Shown piece by piece: positions 9,784 to 18,070 of a stretch of DNA of 64,000 nt. The translations under genes were made by a program, and so were the position numbers. Every line of letters begins with the position of its first letter. The stretch's first letter is position 1. The DNA comes from Parabacteroides sp. FAFU027 (GTDB taxonomy: Bacteria > Bacteroidota > Bacteroidia > Bacteroidales > UBA7332): the NCBI RefSeq assembly GCF_022808675.1, contig NZ_JAKZKV010000003.1:458307-522306 (forward strand), in the 5' to 3' direction. A model generated the notes under the pieces. The model did no database searches. It was not told the DNA's origin and saw nothing but the letters and a program-made list of their open reading frames with translations.

Positions 9784-11559
9784 CTACTCCCAACCCGGAT
9801 TTTGTTTGAGTCGCGTAATGCGTACTTCGACAGAAGGAATAGGTCGTAAATAATGCTTTGGGAGAAATGTCCGGTTTTCGGCTGGTTCCACGATATAATA
9901 ACCATCGGCATTCAACTTACCGGATGTCACGGGGGGAATGTACATGCTTTTGTCGGGAAAAGTGTCGGTTTGGGCAAATGGTGTTCCCGTAATCCGGGCA
10001 CCCAGTATCGCCTGGGACATTTCGGTTTCAGCAGTTTTCCATCTGCGCAGGTCATCGTAACGGAAACCTTCACAATAAAGCTCAACGGTACGCTCCCGGC
10101 GAATCTCTTCGCGCATATCCAGATGATGGTCATTTACCAGCGAATTAGTCAGATGCGCCATCCCTACCCTGTCCCGCAATAAGTTGATGGAGGCATTCAA
10201 ATTCTCATCAGAAATGTTGCCATTCAATTCATACTGAGCCTCAGCATAGTTCAGCAAAACTTCCGCATACCGGATAATGGAGCAATCCTGAGATTCGTAA
10301 TAGAGAGCCACATTTCTTTCGGTTATAAATTTCAACGAGCTGAAACCCGTCATGGTAACTTGCCCGATACTGGGATTGGTAATCAACGCTGTACTCAAGT
10401 CAAGAGAGTCTCCTGTCCAGTTGACTCTCCCCTGAACACCATATTTCCAGTATTTTACTCCCGGAACTTTTAGGGACTGAATCATCCTTGGATCACGGTT
10501 TGCAAATTGTGAACACCAGGAGGAATCCCCCTGAAAAAAAGGGGATATCGAAACCGGAAGTCCATCACGGCATAAATAAAGATTCAACAACTTCTGGTCA
10601 GGCGAAAATGCGCTAGTAACCAAAGCATGGCTTAAGTTATAATTCATAATCCGCAATTTATCATCATACCGGTTCGCCAGGACATACTCTTTATTGGCGC
10701 TTTTAGTGATACCAACCGGATTGGATTGGGGATTCTCCAGAATAAAAAGATAGCGATAACTGGTATTTATCGTCTCCCCAGTAATTCGTGAATCTGACAA
10801 ACGCTCATCATAGAAAAGCTGGTATTCCTTGCTCTCCATCACCTGTCTGGCATAATCAACGGCAATGGTGAGCATCTCCTGAGCCCTCTGTGGGTTTCCT
10901 CTAAACTTTTGCCAGGTACCTTCAAACAGGGCAATCCGGGCTAATAAGGATTGTGCCGCCCCTTTTGAAATACGACCTTTATCGGTTTGGGCTATCTGCG
11001 ATTCAAGCGGCAAGCGATCAACTGCCTTTTTCAAATCGTCAATCATAAAATCGACATATCTTGTCCATGGCGCTTGCGTGGCATACAGCAATGTATCATT
11101 CAATCCGACTACCCGATCCACAATCGGCATCGCGCCATAATTCTGAAACAATAACCAATTGATATAGGCTCTGAAAAAGAAGGCCTCACCCTCCAACGAT
11201 TTAATCTCACCGGGATATGGATAAGCTTGTGCCTTTTGCAGAAACACATTGATCGCACGGATACGGGTCCATTGAGTATCCCAGTTTGCAGCATCCGACT
11301 GAGGAATGGTATAGGTTGAATTACTGATATTATTGGTTGACCCCGTTAATAAATCGGCACACAAATCTCTGTTTATGATCTGTTCAAAAGTATTCAGATA
11401 TGGATAAAATGCATTAGCTGCCAGCTTGAAATCAGAAGCAGATCCCCAGAACTCATTATCGGTTATGGTATCCTCCACTTCCAAATCCAATGCTCTATTG
11501 CAACCAGCCAAAATGATCAGGAACACCAGTAATAAAATATGATTCAGCTTTCTTTCCAT
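9784..11559 (-). CDS. SusD/RagB-like nutrient-binding lipoprotein (first pair)
   Basis: This 591-residue outer-membrane lipoprotein is the partner of the STN-containing SusC at 11563-14997. The signal peptide ends in the lipobox LAGC (Cys19). SusD hallmarks are GEAFFFRAYINWLLFQNYG, GAAQSLLARIALFEGTW, IIRYAEVLLNYAEAQYE, TVELYCEGFRYDDLRRWKTAE and the terminal KQNPGWE. The start codon is 3 bp beyond the SusC stop, indicating tight coupling. The TAG stop at 9784-9786 abuts a 21-bp tandem array, so loss of this stop would extend the protein by a low-complexity tail. It is a close relative of the SusD at 4027-5811. Ligand unknown. Confidence 0.95.
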   Translation of the reverse strand: MERKLNHILLLVFLIILAGCNRALDLEVEDTITDNEFWGSASDFKLAANAFYPYLNTFEQIINRDLCADLLTGSTNNISNSTYTIPQSDAANWDTQWTRIRAINVFLQKAQAYPYPGEIKSLEGEAFFFRAYINWLLFQNYGAMPIVDRVVGLNDTLLYATQAPWTRYVDFMIDDLKKAVDRLPLESQIAQTDKGRISKGAAQSLLARIALFEGTWQKFRGNPQRAQEMLTIAVDYARQVMESKEYQLFYDERLSDSRITGETINTSYRYLFILENPQSNPVGITKSANKEYVLANRYDDKLRIMNYNLSHALVTSAFSPDQKLLNLYLCRDGLPVSISPFFQGDSSWCSQFANRDPRMIQSLKVPGVKYWKYGVQGRVNWTGDSLDLSTALITNPSIGQVTMTGFSSLKFITERNVALYYESQDCSIIRYAEVLLNYAEAQYELNGNISDENLNASINLLRDRVGMAHLTNSLVNDHHLDMREEIRRERTVELYCEGFRYDDLRRWKTAETEMSQAILGARITGTPFAQTDTFPDKSMYIPPVTSGKLNADGYYIVEPAENRTFLPKHYLRPIPSVEVRITRLKQNPGWE

Positions 11560-11562
11560 TGT

Positions 11563-14500
11563 TCAGAATTTAAATTCCAACCCACAGGTGACAGTCCGGC
11601 AAAACGGATAACGACTTTTACCGGATGGATTACGTACGCTCTCGGGATCATAACCATCCTTGATGGATTGAATCTCAAAAATATCCCCTCCGCAAATATA
11701 AAACCTCAGAAAACTAATTGTCAGTTTCTTCAATACTGATGGTGAAAAGGAATATCCGACTACGATACTTTTCACCCGTAAATAGGCTGCATTCTCCATT
11801 TTCCAGTCAGCGCAGGCGTAATTGTATTCAGCCAAACTGTTATCGGCAGTCAATCGCGGCATCAAATCAGAACCCAACCGGTTATAAATTGTACTGTATG
11901 TTTTTCCATAGTAGCTATCCAGTTGCCCCAGCCACCAACGATACATTGCGCCACGCTGGCTTGTCTCCCGGTAAATCGTACGTTTTCCGACGCCTTGCAG
12001 ATAAAGTTGAAAATCAAACGAATTCCAGTTTAATGTTGTCGTAATGGAAAAAGGAAAGCGAACAGCATCCGTTCCGAGAAAAGTAGCATCGTATGTATCT
12101 ATTTTACCATCAGGTTTACCTTCTGCTCCACTGATATCTTTAAACATAATATCTCCGATGCGAATATTTGACGGTATAATGCCTCCTTTTAACGCCATTG
12201 CCTTGTAAGATTTCAATTGCTCTTCCGTCTCGATAAGCCCTGCTCTCTGATAACCAAAATAGGAATTTAACGGATATCCTTCGCGAGCAGCATTCAGGCC
12301 AATCGTATATGTATCCGCTCCCCCGAGATTTAGCAACTTATTCTGATTATCACTGATAGCTAAGTTTATGGTATATTGCAGGGATTGTACCTTATCGCGC
12401 CAGTTCAGGCTTGCCTCCCAGCCACGAGTCCTAAGTTGGCCATTGTTTGTCTTGGGAGGTATTGCTCCCAACATTTTGGGATAGACTACATCAATCAACA
12501 TATTCCGGTTATACTTCTGAAAGAGGTCAAAGTAGACCGAAAAGCGCTGTCTGAAAGCAGTAATATCAAGTCCTACATTACTATGTTCCACTACTTCCCA
12601 GGTTCGGTTAGGACTTACCATCCGGGATTGGAAAGCCGTTTGAGCCAACGTGGCATCGGAACCAAAAACAGGATTGCCGCTGTTTACCACTCCACTTGGC
12701 GTAACAATGGTGATTAATTGCGCATAATCATAGAGATTAATCCCACTCTGATTCCCCATCGTCCCCCACGAAGCCCTTAACTTAAGATCGTCCAGCCATT
12801 CCCGGTTTTTCAAAAATGACTCCTGTGAAATACGCCATCCCCCGGATACGCTGCCAAATGATTTCCATCGGGAACTGGTGATAAAACGGGACGAACCATC
12901 GTAACGGCCATTCAGTTCAAGCATATACTTATTGAAAAGGCTGTAATTCAGACGGGCAAAACCGGAAGAAAGCCCCCAGGCCGTTTTACCTTCATCGTTT
13001 GCAATACCGGTTGTCCCCAGATTAAGCGTATAGGCATTCTCCGAAAGCAATGATTGCCGCGATGCTGAAAACCAGTTATCTGAACTTTGCTCGGCTGAAC
13101 CGCCGAACATGGCAGTTAATGTCTGATCACCGGGAAGTGTAGGAGAATAATCAAAATAACCACTGAAATTATAATAAAAATTCGTAGCGTAATATCTACT
13201 AATACTATTCTGAGATGGATCCGTCCGGCGATAATTCCCCACATAATCATACCATTTGATGGAATTGCGGGTTTCCCTCCGGTCGGTTACTCCGTAATTG
13301 GCCGCTGCCATACCTGTAAAAGAGAGGTTCTTTATGATATTCCAGATTGTTTTTATCCGCGAATTAAAGCGATTATTCAAATCGTTCCGCACCCCTCCGA
13401 GTTCGGCTATCCAGTTCGGTGTTTCCTGCCCCCCCCAGGCATAAGGCTTTCCGGTCAAAGTCGATGTAGGGAAACCCGGTTGCGCCATATCGATATTAAA
13501 GTTGAGCGATGGGTGCTTGGTGTATTGTCCGTCAAACGCCAACAACGGCTCGATGGTCAACCGGTCATTCACAATGAAGGTACTTTTCATCCGTATATTT
13601 ACCCGGTCATTTCCATCTGCCCCCCACTGAAGCGGACTCCCGTCACTCAAAAAACCCACATCCAACAAATATTTCACCCTGGAAGAACGACCTGACACAC
13701 CCAGATTATGAGAAGTTGAGAAAGCATTTCCATACAGCACTTTTCGCCAATCCTGATCGGTGAAAACATAATCGACATAATCCGCTCCCGATATAGCCGG
13801 AACCCACCCTGCTGAAGGCCTCAATGCCGGATCTTTAAACATGGCTATGACAGCCGGCGTATATAACGGCACTGTTTTCCCATCATTTAAATAGGCCTCT
13901 TCAAAAGTTTCCATATATCGCTGCATATTCATCAGCTTAGGCATCAGTCCGGGAATTTTTAACTGGGCATTCCCTTTGTATTTGAAAACAGGACGTGAAG
14001 ACTCTCCGGTTCTGGTTGTTACAAGAATTACCCCTCCTGCGGCACGCGCTCCGTAAACGGATGCCGATGCATCCTTCAGGACGGAGATAGTCAGAATGTC
14101 ATCCGGATTCACTGAAGACAAATCCCCCGGGACATCATCTATAATCACCAGTGGCGTCGTACCATTTATCGATGTCGCTCCGCGAATCTCCATCTGCCAA
14201 TCCTCTCCGCCGGGTTGACCGGAAGTGCGTGTAACGGTTAATCCGGGAACAGCGCCCTGCAGCGCTTGTAAAGGCTCTGTCACCAATCCTTTTTGGGAAA
14301 AGAAATCAGGAGTCGTTGAAGCTACAGCACCGGTCATATTGACTCTTCTTTTCGCCCCATACCCCACAACGACCAATTCATTCATCTGTTGTGACGACAG
14401 AGTCATCGTTACCCGCATCGGTTCACGTTCTCCAATGGGTAACTCTTTCTTTTCATAACCGATATAAGAAAAGCTCAAAGAATTCACCGCTGCCGGGACA

Positions 14501-14997
14501 TCAATCTTAAACTCCCCTCGCACATTGGTAGTAGTACCGTTGGGGCTTCCCCGGGGAATTACTATGACCGAGGGCATGGGCGCACCTTTTTCATCCACTA
14601 CTACACCCGCTACAGTTCTTATATCATAAGCCCCCCCGTACGACTTATCAAGATTGAGGACTATGACATTATCAATTCTTTTATACCGGATAGGCGTCTT
14701 ATCCAGTACAATATCCAGAGCCTGTTCTATCCGGCTGTATCGAAACGGAGCGATTGTTCTTTTACCATAAATAAGCTCCAGCGATTTGTTGTAGATAAAA
14801 TTGAAGCCCTCTTTTTTATGAAAAATGCGGGTTACTTCCTTTAAGGATGCATTGCGGAATGATAATGAGTCGGCGCTGTTTTGCGAAGCTAAAGGGAAAG
14901 AAACGAACAAAAAAAAGAGAAGTGGTATAATCCTACGGTTTATACCACAACGATTGTATGCTATGAAAGATGTACCAGTCATCCGACTGTATAACAT
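11563..14997 (-). CDS. SusC-like TonB-dependent transducer with STN signalling domain (first pair)
   Basis: This 1144-residue outer-membrane transporter probably also senses its ligand. After the signal peptide (hydrophobic core PLLFFLFVSFPLAS, residues 25-38) comes an STN domain (about 45-112: ASLKEVTRIFHKKEGFNFIYN...). Next are a carboxypeptidase-D-regulatory-like domain (about 128-205), a TonB box (NELVVVGYGAKRR), a plug (VIIDDVPGDLSSVNPDDI) and a C-terminal barrel ending in GLEFKF. STN domains pass a ligand signal to a FecR anti-sigma factor, which is exactly the gene 24 bp upstream. Sigma, FecR, SusC and SusD therefore form a classic trans-envelope signalling cassette. The chosen ATG at 14997 gives a slightly long pre-signal segment; Met6 is an alternative start. 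Confidence 0.95.
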   Translation of the reverse strand: MLYSRMTGTSFIAYNRCGINRRIIPLLFFLFVSFPLASQNSADSLSFRNASLKEVTRIFHKKEGFNFIYNKSLELIYGKRTIAPFRYSRIEQALDIVLDKTPIRYKRIDNVIVLNLDKSYGGAYDIRTVAGVVVDEKGAPMPSVIVIPRGSPNGTTTNVRGEFKIDVPAAVNSLSFSYIGYEKKELPIGEREPMRVTMTLSSQQMNELVVVGYGAKRRVNMTGAVASTTPDFFSQKGLVTEPLQALQGAVPGLTVTRTSGQPGGEDWQMEIRGATSINGTTPLVIIDDVPGDLSSVNPDDILTISVLKDASASVYGARAAGGVILVTTRTGESSRPVFKYKGNAQLKIPGLMPKLMNMQRYMETFEEAYLNDGKTVPLYTPAVIAMFKDPALRPSAGWVPAISGADYVDYVFTDQDWRKVLYGNAFSTSHNLGVSGRSSRVKYLLDVGFLSDGSPLQWGADGNDRVNIRMKSTFIVNDRLTIEPLLAFDGQYTKHPSLNFNIDMAQPGFPTSTLTGKPYAWGGQETPNWIAELGGVRNDLNNRFNSRIKTIWNIIKNLSFTGMAAANYGVTDRRETRNSIKWYDYVGNYRRTDPSQNSISRYYATNFYYNFSGYFDYSPTLPGDQTLTAMFGGSAEQSSDNWFSASRQSLLSENAYTLNLGTTGIANDEGKTAWGLSSGFARLNYSLFNKYMLELNGRYDGSSRFITSSRWKSFGSVSGGWRISQESFLKNREWLDDLKLRASWGTMGNQSGINLYDYAQLITIVTPSGVVNSGNPVFGSDATLAQTAFQSRMVSPNRTWEVVEHSNVGLDITAFRQRFSVYFDLFQKYNRNMLIDVVYPKMLGAIPPKTNNGQLRTRGWEASLNWRDKVQSLQYTINLAISDNQNKLLNLGGADTYTIGLNAAREGYPLNSYFGYQRAGLIETEEQLKSYKAMALKGGIIPSNIRIGDIMFKDISGAEGKPDGKIDTYDATFLGTDAVRFPFSITTTLNWNSFDFQLYLQGVGKRTIYRETSQRGAMYRWWLGQLDSYYGKTYSTIYNRLGSDLMPRLTADNSLAEYNYACADWKMENAAYLRVKSIVVGYSFSPSVLKKLTISFLRFYICGGDIFEIQSIKDGYDPESVRNPSGKSRYPFCRTVTCGLEFKF

Positions 14998-15021
14998 GTT
15001 ATTAGTTCTATTTAACAGATC

Positions 15022-16029
15022 TTATCTGGGCCTGTTCTTCGAAGAGATCAGGATGGAGTCATTTGTAATCCGGTAACTAATTGGAGCTACATTTGATAAT
15101 GCCTCCATCATGGTTACAACGGGAATATCAAGTGACAGATTTACAACCAACTCATACTTATTCAGCTCGGGAGATTGCACCACCATCCTCTTGTGATAGT
15201 AACGTTGGAGCACCTCTACCAGTTCGCCAAAGTTGACCGCATTCAGGTCTATCTCGCCTTTCAACCAGGAAAGATAAAGTCCGGAATTGATTCTTTTATA
15301 ATGGAGCTTCTTCTGCTTTGGATGATATGAAACGAAATCACCGGGTCTCATCCGGTACAGACTCTTCTGTTGCTTATCACGTATATCGACCGATCCTTCT
15401 ATCAAAGCCACTTCCGAAATATTTTTTTCAGTCCTGATATCAAACTGAGTACCCAATACCTGCACATATACCTCTCCGGCTTTTACCCGAAATGGACGTT
15501 GTTTGTCTTTGGCCACTTTCATAAAGGCATGGCCCTCTATTTCAATATTGCGACTGTTCTTTTCGAAGTGTTCCGGATATTGCAACGTACTGTTTTTGTC
15601 CAGCGTAATCTCTGTTCCATCTTCCAGTCGGATATTCATTTTCTCAATCGTTGCAACGGCTGAAAGCATTTCGGAAGTAGCGTAAGTCTTTTGATAAAGG
15701 AAATACCCGCCAAGTCCAACCGTTATGATTCCGACAAGTACCGCTGCATAATTCAGTAATTTTCGGAATAAAGGAACTGTAGACCTCAACTTTCCGGCGT
15801 CAGAAGAATCCTCTCCGACACGTGCCATCAGCTCTTCAAACGAACGATCAATCCGTTTTTCATCAGAGAAGTAAGCGAAACTACCCGACGCTTTCATTAG
15901 CTTCGTTTCGACAAACTCAGCCCTGACTTCTTCCGATGTATCAAGAGCATGATTGAGCTCCAGAAGGTCTCCTTCTGAACATTCTCCATCAAGATATTTA
16001 TTTATCAGTTCTCTGTATTTTGTTTCCAT
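15022..16029 (-). CDS. FecR-type anti-sigma factor, inner membrane
   Basis: This 335-residue single-pass membrane regulator would hold the partner ECF sigma factor inactive until the STN-containing SusC signals. The N-terminal cytoplasmic part (about 1-85) has the anti-sigma-type helices (ELINKYLDGECSEGDLLELN). A transmembrane helix lies near residues 92-111 (LLNYAAVLVGIITVGLGGYF). The periplasmic FecR domain follows (about 125-235: IRLEDGTEITLDKNSTLQYP, QVLGTQFDIRTEKN, VALIEGSVDI). A DUF4974-like C-terminal domain (about 258-330) begins with LKGEIDLNAVNFGELVEVL. It lies 99 bp downstream of sigma gene 16129-16716 and 24 bp upstream of the SusC it should serve. Domain order is standard for Bacteroidota FecR. 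Confidence 0.93.
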   Translation of the reverse strand: METKYRELINKYLDGECSEGDLLELNHALDTSEEVRAEFVETKLMKASGSFAYFSDEKRIDRSFEELMARVGEDSSDAGKLRSTVPLFRKLLNYAAVLVGIITVGLGGYFLYQKTYATSEMLSAVATIEKMNIRLEDGTEITLDKNSTLQYPEHFEKNSRNIEIEGHAFMKVAKDKQRPFRVKAGEVYVQVLGTQFDIRTEKNISEVALIEGSVDIRDKQQKSLYRMRPGDFVSYHPKQKKLHYKRINSGLYLSWLKGEIDLNAVNFGELVEVLQRYYHKRMVVQSPELNKYELVVNLSLDIPVVTMMEALSNVAPISYRITNDSILISSKNRPR

Positions 16030-16128
16030 TTGTGATTAACCTATTGAAAATACTTACCCTTTAATAGTATTACGTGAGTAAAACCGATTATACCTAAAAC
16101 CTCCTGCTATTTTTTCTTTTCATCTATT

Positions 16129-16716
16129 TCACCATTGAGGGAGTTGTATCAAAAGCAGGAACAGTATAAACTGATAGTTGGAAAATCTTTTTTTCAATGT
16201 TTTCATGCCATTATAGATGTGATTCTCAACCGTGCTTCTGGATAAATCGAGTGCTTCACTTATCTCTTTGGCACTTTTCTGTTCGTAATAATAGAGCCTG
16301 AATACTTCCTGGCATTTGGCGGGCAGTTTTTCTATTTCCGAATGCACTGTATCATAAAGTTCTTGCGAAAACAGCCGATTCTCTATCTCATGATTATCAG
16401 GATGGAAATAATTCGCCTCTTTCTCCAGAATCTCCGTCCGAACAGTTGAAGCATATTGTTCTTTGGTATATTGCTTACGCAAGACATCAATGCATCGGTT
16501 ATAAACGGCTCTGTAAAGATACGAATGGATGGACGCTTCCTCCATAATCAGACTTTGATTTTCCCAGACAGAAACAAACACTTCCTGAACAACATCATGT
16601 GCTTCGTCCTGTGACAAAAACAAGGTCGCATAAACAGATAGCTTCGGATAGAGCTTTCTGTATATCTCTTTAAAATCTGACAAATGCAGATTCGTGTCAA
16701 CAATTCTGTTTTTCAT
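16129..16716 (-). CDS. ECF-type RNA polymerase sigma factor (FecR partner)
   Basis: This 195-residue sigma-70 family ECF factor would direct transcription when released by the adjacent FecR. Region 2 spans about residues 12-80 (FKEIYRKLYPKLSVYATLFLSQDEAHDVVQEVFVSVWEN). Region 4 spans about 125-180 (IEKLPAKCQEVFRLYYYEQKSAKEISEALDLSRSTVENHI), with a clear helix-turn-helix. The protein ends in an unusually hydrophobic tail (FILFLLLIQLPQW), often seen in FecR-controlled ECF factors of this phylum. It is followed by fecR and preceded, 67 bp upstream, by a second ECF sigma gene. I infer that this one, as the direct neighbour, is the FecR partner. Confidence 0.92.
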   Translation of the reverse strand: MKNRIVDTNLHLSDFKEIYRKLYPKLSVYATLFLSQDEAHDVVQEVFVSVWENQSLIMEEASIHSYLYRAVYNRCIDVLRKQYTKEQYASTVRTEILEKEANYFHPDNHEIENRLFSQELYDTVHSEIEKLPAKCQEVFRLYYYEQKSAKEISEALDLSRSTVENHIYNGMKTLKKRFSNYQFILFLLLIQLPQW

Positions 16717-16783
16717 AATACTTGAAGGATTCTAATGGCGTTAGTCTGTTTTTGAGGAAATACCCACCAAACCTGATAAAAAT

Positions 16784-17344
16784 CTACCGGGACTGATAAC
16801 TAATCAGTTTTTGCCGAAGAGTCTTCCTTGCATTTGCCAGATGGCAATCCACAGTTTTGACCGAAATATTCATTCTCAGACTAATGTCGGCTAGTGAAAG
16901 TTCGGTCGTTTGTTGTAACACATACACATCCCGCCGTTTGGGGGGCATTTCCTCCAGTATATTATTATATATACGTTCCAGCTCCCGGTAAGAAACGGTT
17001 AAATCCACATCATTCCGGATTGAATCCGAAACATAAAGCTGTTCGGATATGTATTTTTCAGCGATTCTGTTGTGACGAATCTGATCCACACACTGGCAGT
17101 AAACCATCCGCCGAAGATAGGCATAAACCGAAGAATATTTTGTAAACTCTTCAATATTATTCCACATATACAAAAAGACATCCTGCACCACATCCGTAGC
17201 TTCATCTTCGGCCAAAATGGAAGCTGCATAAAGTTCCAACCGGGTAAAATAATCCCGGTAAGCTTTTTCAAAAATATCCAGGCCAGGAATGGAATCTTTT
17301 TTTCGAAGGTTATTGGTAGCTGGTGATGTGGCTTTCATGTTCAA
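16784..17344 (-). CDS. Second ECF-type RNA polymerase sigma factor
   Basis: This 186-residue ECF sigma factor has region 2 at about 24-95 (FEKAYRDYFTRLELYAASILAEDEATDVVQDVFLYMWNN) and region 4 at about 125-182 (LEEMPPKRRDVYVLQQTTELSLADISLRMNISVKTVDCHL). It is the first gene of the long unit and lies only 23 nt downstream of the -7 element of operator site B. No anti-sigma factor of its own is nearby. It either shares the FecR at 15022 or works without one. It is clearly diverged from the sigma at 16129-16716 (different region 4 recognition helix), so it is not a recent tandem duplicate. Met3 at 17338 is an alternative start. Confidence 0.9.
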   Translation of the reverse strand: MNMKATSPATNNLRKKDSIPGLDIFEKAYRDYFTRLELYAASILAEDEATDVVQDVFLYMWNNIEEFTKYSSVYAYLRRMVYCQCVDQIRHNRIAEKYISEQLYVSDSIRNDVDLTVSYRELERIYNNILEEMPPKRRDVYVLQQTTELSLADISLRMNISVKTVDCHLANARKTLRQKLISYQSR

Positions 17345-17366
17345 AACGATTTCATATTGACAGGAA

Positions 17367-17439
17367 CAAAATTATGCCGTATCCCTTCTTTTATTTTTAT
17401 ATCCACATTGCAAAGAAGTATCAAAATATAAAGTGAGAC
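17367..17439 (-). promoter_or_regulatory. Regulon operator (site B) and -7 promoter of the sigma/SusCD unit
   Basis: The operator is at 17418-17439 (GTATCA, 10-bp spacer, TGAGAC) and the -7 element TAATTTTG is at 17367-17374, with 43 bp between them. The operator half-sites and much of the spacer match site A. It would place both ECF sigma genes, FecR and the SusC/SusD pairs under the same regulator as the enzymes. Confidence 0.75.
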
Positions 17440-17471
17440 TCTTTTGTGATGCAAATCACCTATAATCGCTA

Positions 17472-17514
17472 CAAAAAAGAAAAACGGGACTACAATTGCT
17501 CACAGTTCCCGTTT
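17472..17514 (-). terminator. Rho-independent terminator of the 1592-residue protein/small peptide unit
   Basis: On the minus strand AAACGGGA and TCCCGTTT (17507-17514 with 17482-17489) form the stem, with a T-rich run after it (17472-17484). It lies about 140 bp after the small-peptide stop codon. The remainder of 17345-17653 holds site B and no gene. Confidence 0.75.
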
Positions 17515-17653
17515 CCAAACACACAATCAATCTTCAAGTATCAATTTTACCTAACACTAACAATCATCTAAAGCAATAGATAACTTTATCAAAACACCAA
17601 TATAAAAAGTTCGAAGGAAAGCTCGCCGCTTTTTACAGAGAGCATTCTAAAGA

Positions 17654-17833
17654 TTATCCTAAATTATTCTTGTAAGGATCATTATTGAAATAATCTGATG
17701 CATATCCCGTCGGATCATCCGGCGGAGTGTCTGCATCGTTGTTGGATTGCATAATTAATGTGATTTCATTATCCAGACAAACCTCTTCTATCTGCGGATG
17801 TATGTAGATTTTCTTTTCTTTAAGTATTCTCAT
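17654..17833 (-). CDS. Small hypothetical peptide, 59 residues
   Basis: A short gene encodes 59 residues: an N-terminal MRILKEKKIYIHPQ, a middle IEEVCLDNEITLIMQS, then a Pro/Asp/Asn-rich tail (TPPDDPTGYASDYFNNDPYK). No signal peptide or membrane segment is visible. Its reality is supported by a second, degenerate copy directly upstream (17860-18045) that preserves the DNEI(T/S)LI(M/L)QS core, the TPP block, DYF(N/S)NDPY and the ending NNL. Short proteins with a K-rich start, a DNEISL-type core and an NDP(Y/F) tail are common in Bacteroidota, but I know of no assigned function. It is the last gene before a terminator, so it is probably transcribed with the 1592-residue T9SS protein. Confidence 0.7.
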   Translation of the reverse strand: MRILKEKKIYIHPQIEEVCLDNEITLIMQSNNDADTPPDDPTGYASDYFNNDPYKNNLG

Positions 17834-17859
17834 ATTTGGAATTTTAGACGACTACACAG

Positions 17860-18045
17860 TTAGTCGAGATTGTTGTTATACGGATCGTTAGAAAAATAGT
17901 CCGGTAAATATCTGGTTGGTTCACCGGGAGGAGTATCGCCGTTTAAACCATCTGACTGTAGTATCAGAGATATTTCATTATCCAAATCAACTTTTTCAAT
18001 CTACGGTGTAAAGTACTACCGCTTCTTTTCATTCAGATTATTTCT
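17860..18045 (-). pseudogene. Broken copy of the small peptide gene
   Basis: The frame ending at 17860-17862 (TAA) reads IEKVDLDNEISLILQS, then a TPPGEPTRYLPDYFSNDPYN tail. This is clearly homologous to the intact 59-residue gene next door. Upstream of this core the frame contains two TAG codons, at 18001-18003 and 18016-18018. The first replaces the Gln codon (CAG) found in the intact copy, and no in-frame ATG is available after them. The conserved C-terminal half with an inactivated N-terminal half indicates recent decay of a tandem duplicate. Stop readthrough is unlikely because TAG is used as an ordinary stop elsewhere in the window. The upstream limit is approximate. Confidence 0.65.
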
Positions 18046-18070
18046 TAACTGTTTCTTGATCCGACTTCGA

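Noticed and set aside
9303..9911. Long ORFs on both strands across the 21-bp repeats, encoding heptad-repeat proteins
   Set aside because: The frames are open only because the 21-bp unit has no stop codon. They overlap the SusD gene end, lack ribosome-binding context, and at least six such overlapping ORFs exist, on both strands.
17860..18018. Recoding of TAG as an amino acid in the second small peptide gene
   Set aside because: TAG is a normal stop in this window (for example the first SusD). Two TAG codons and no usable start fit simple decay.
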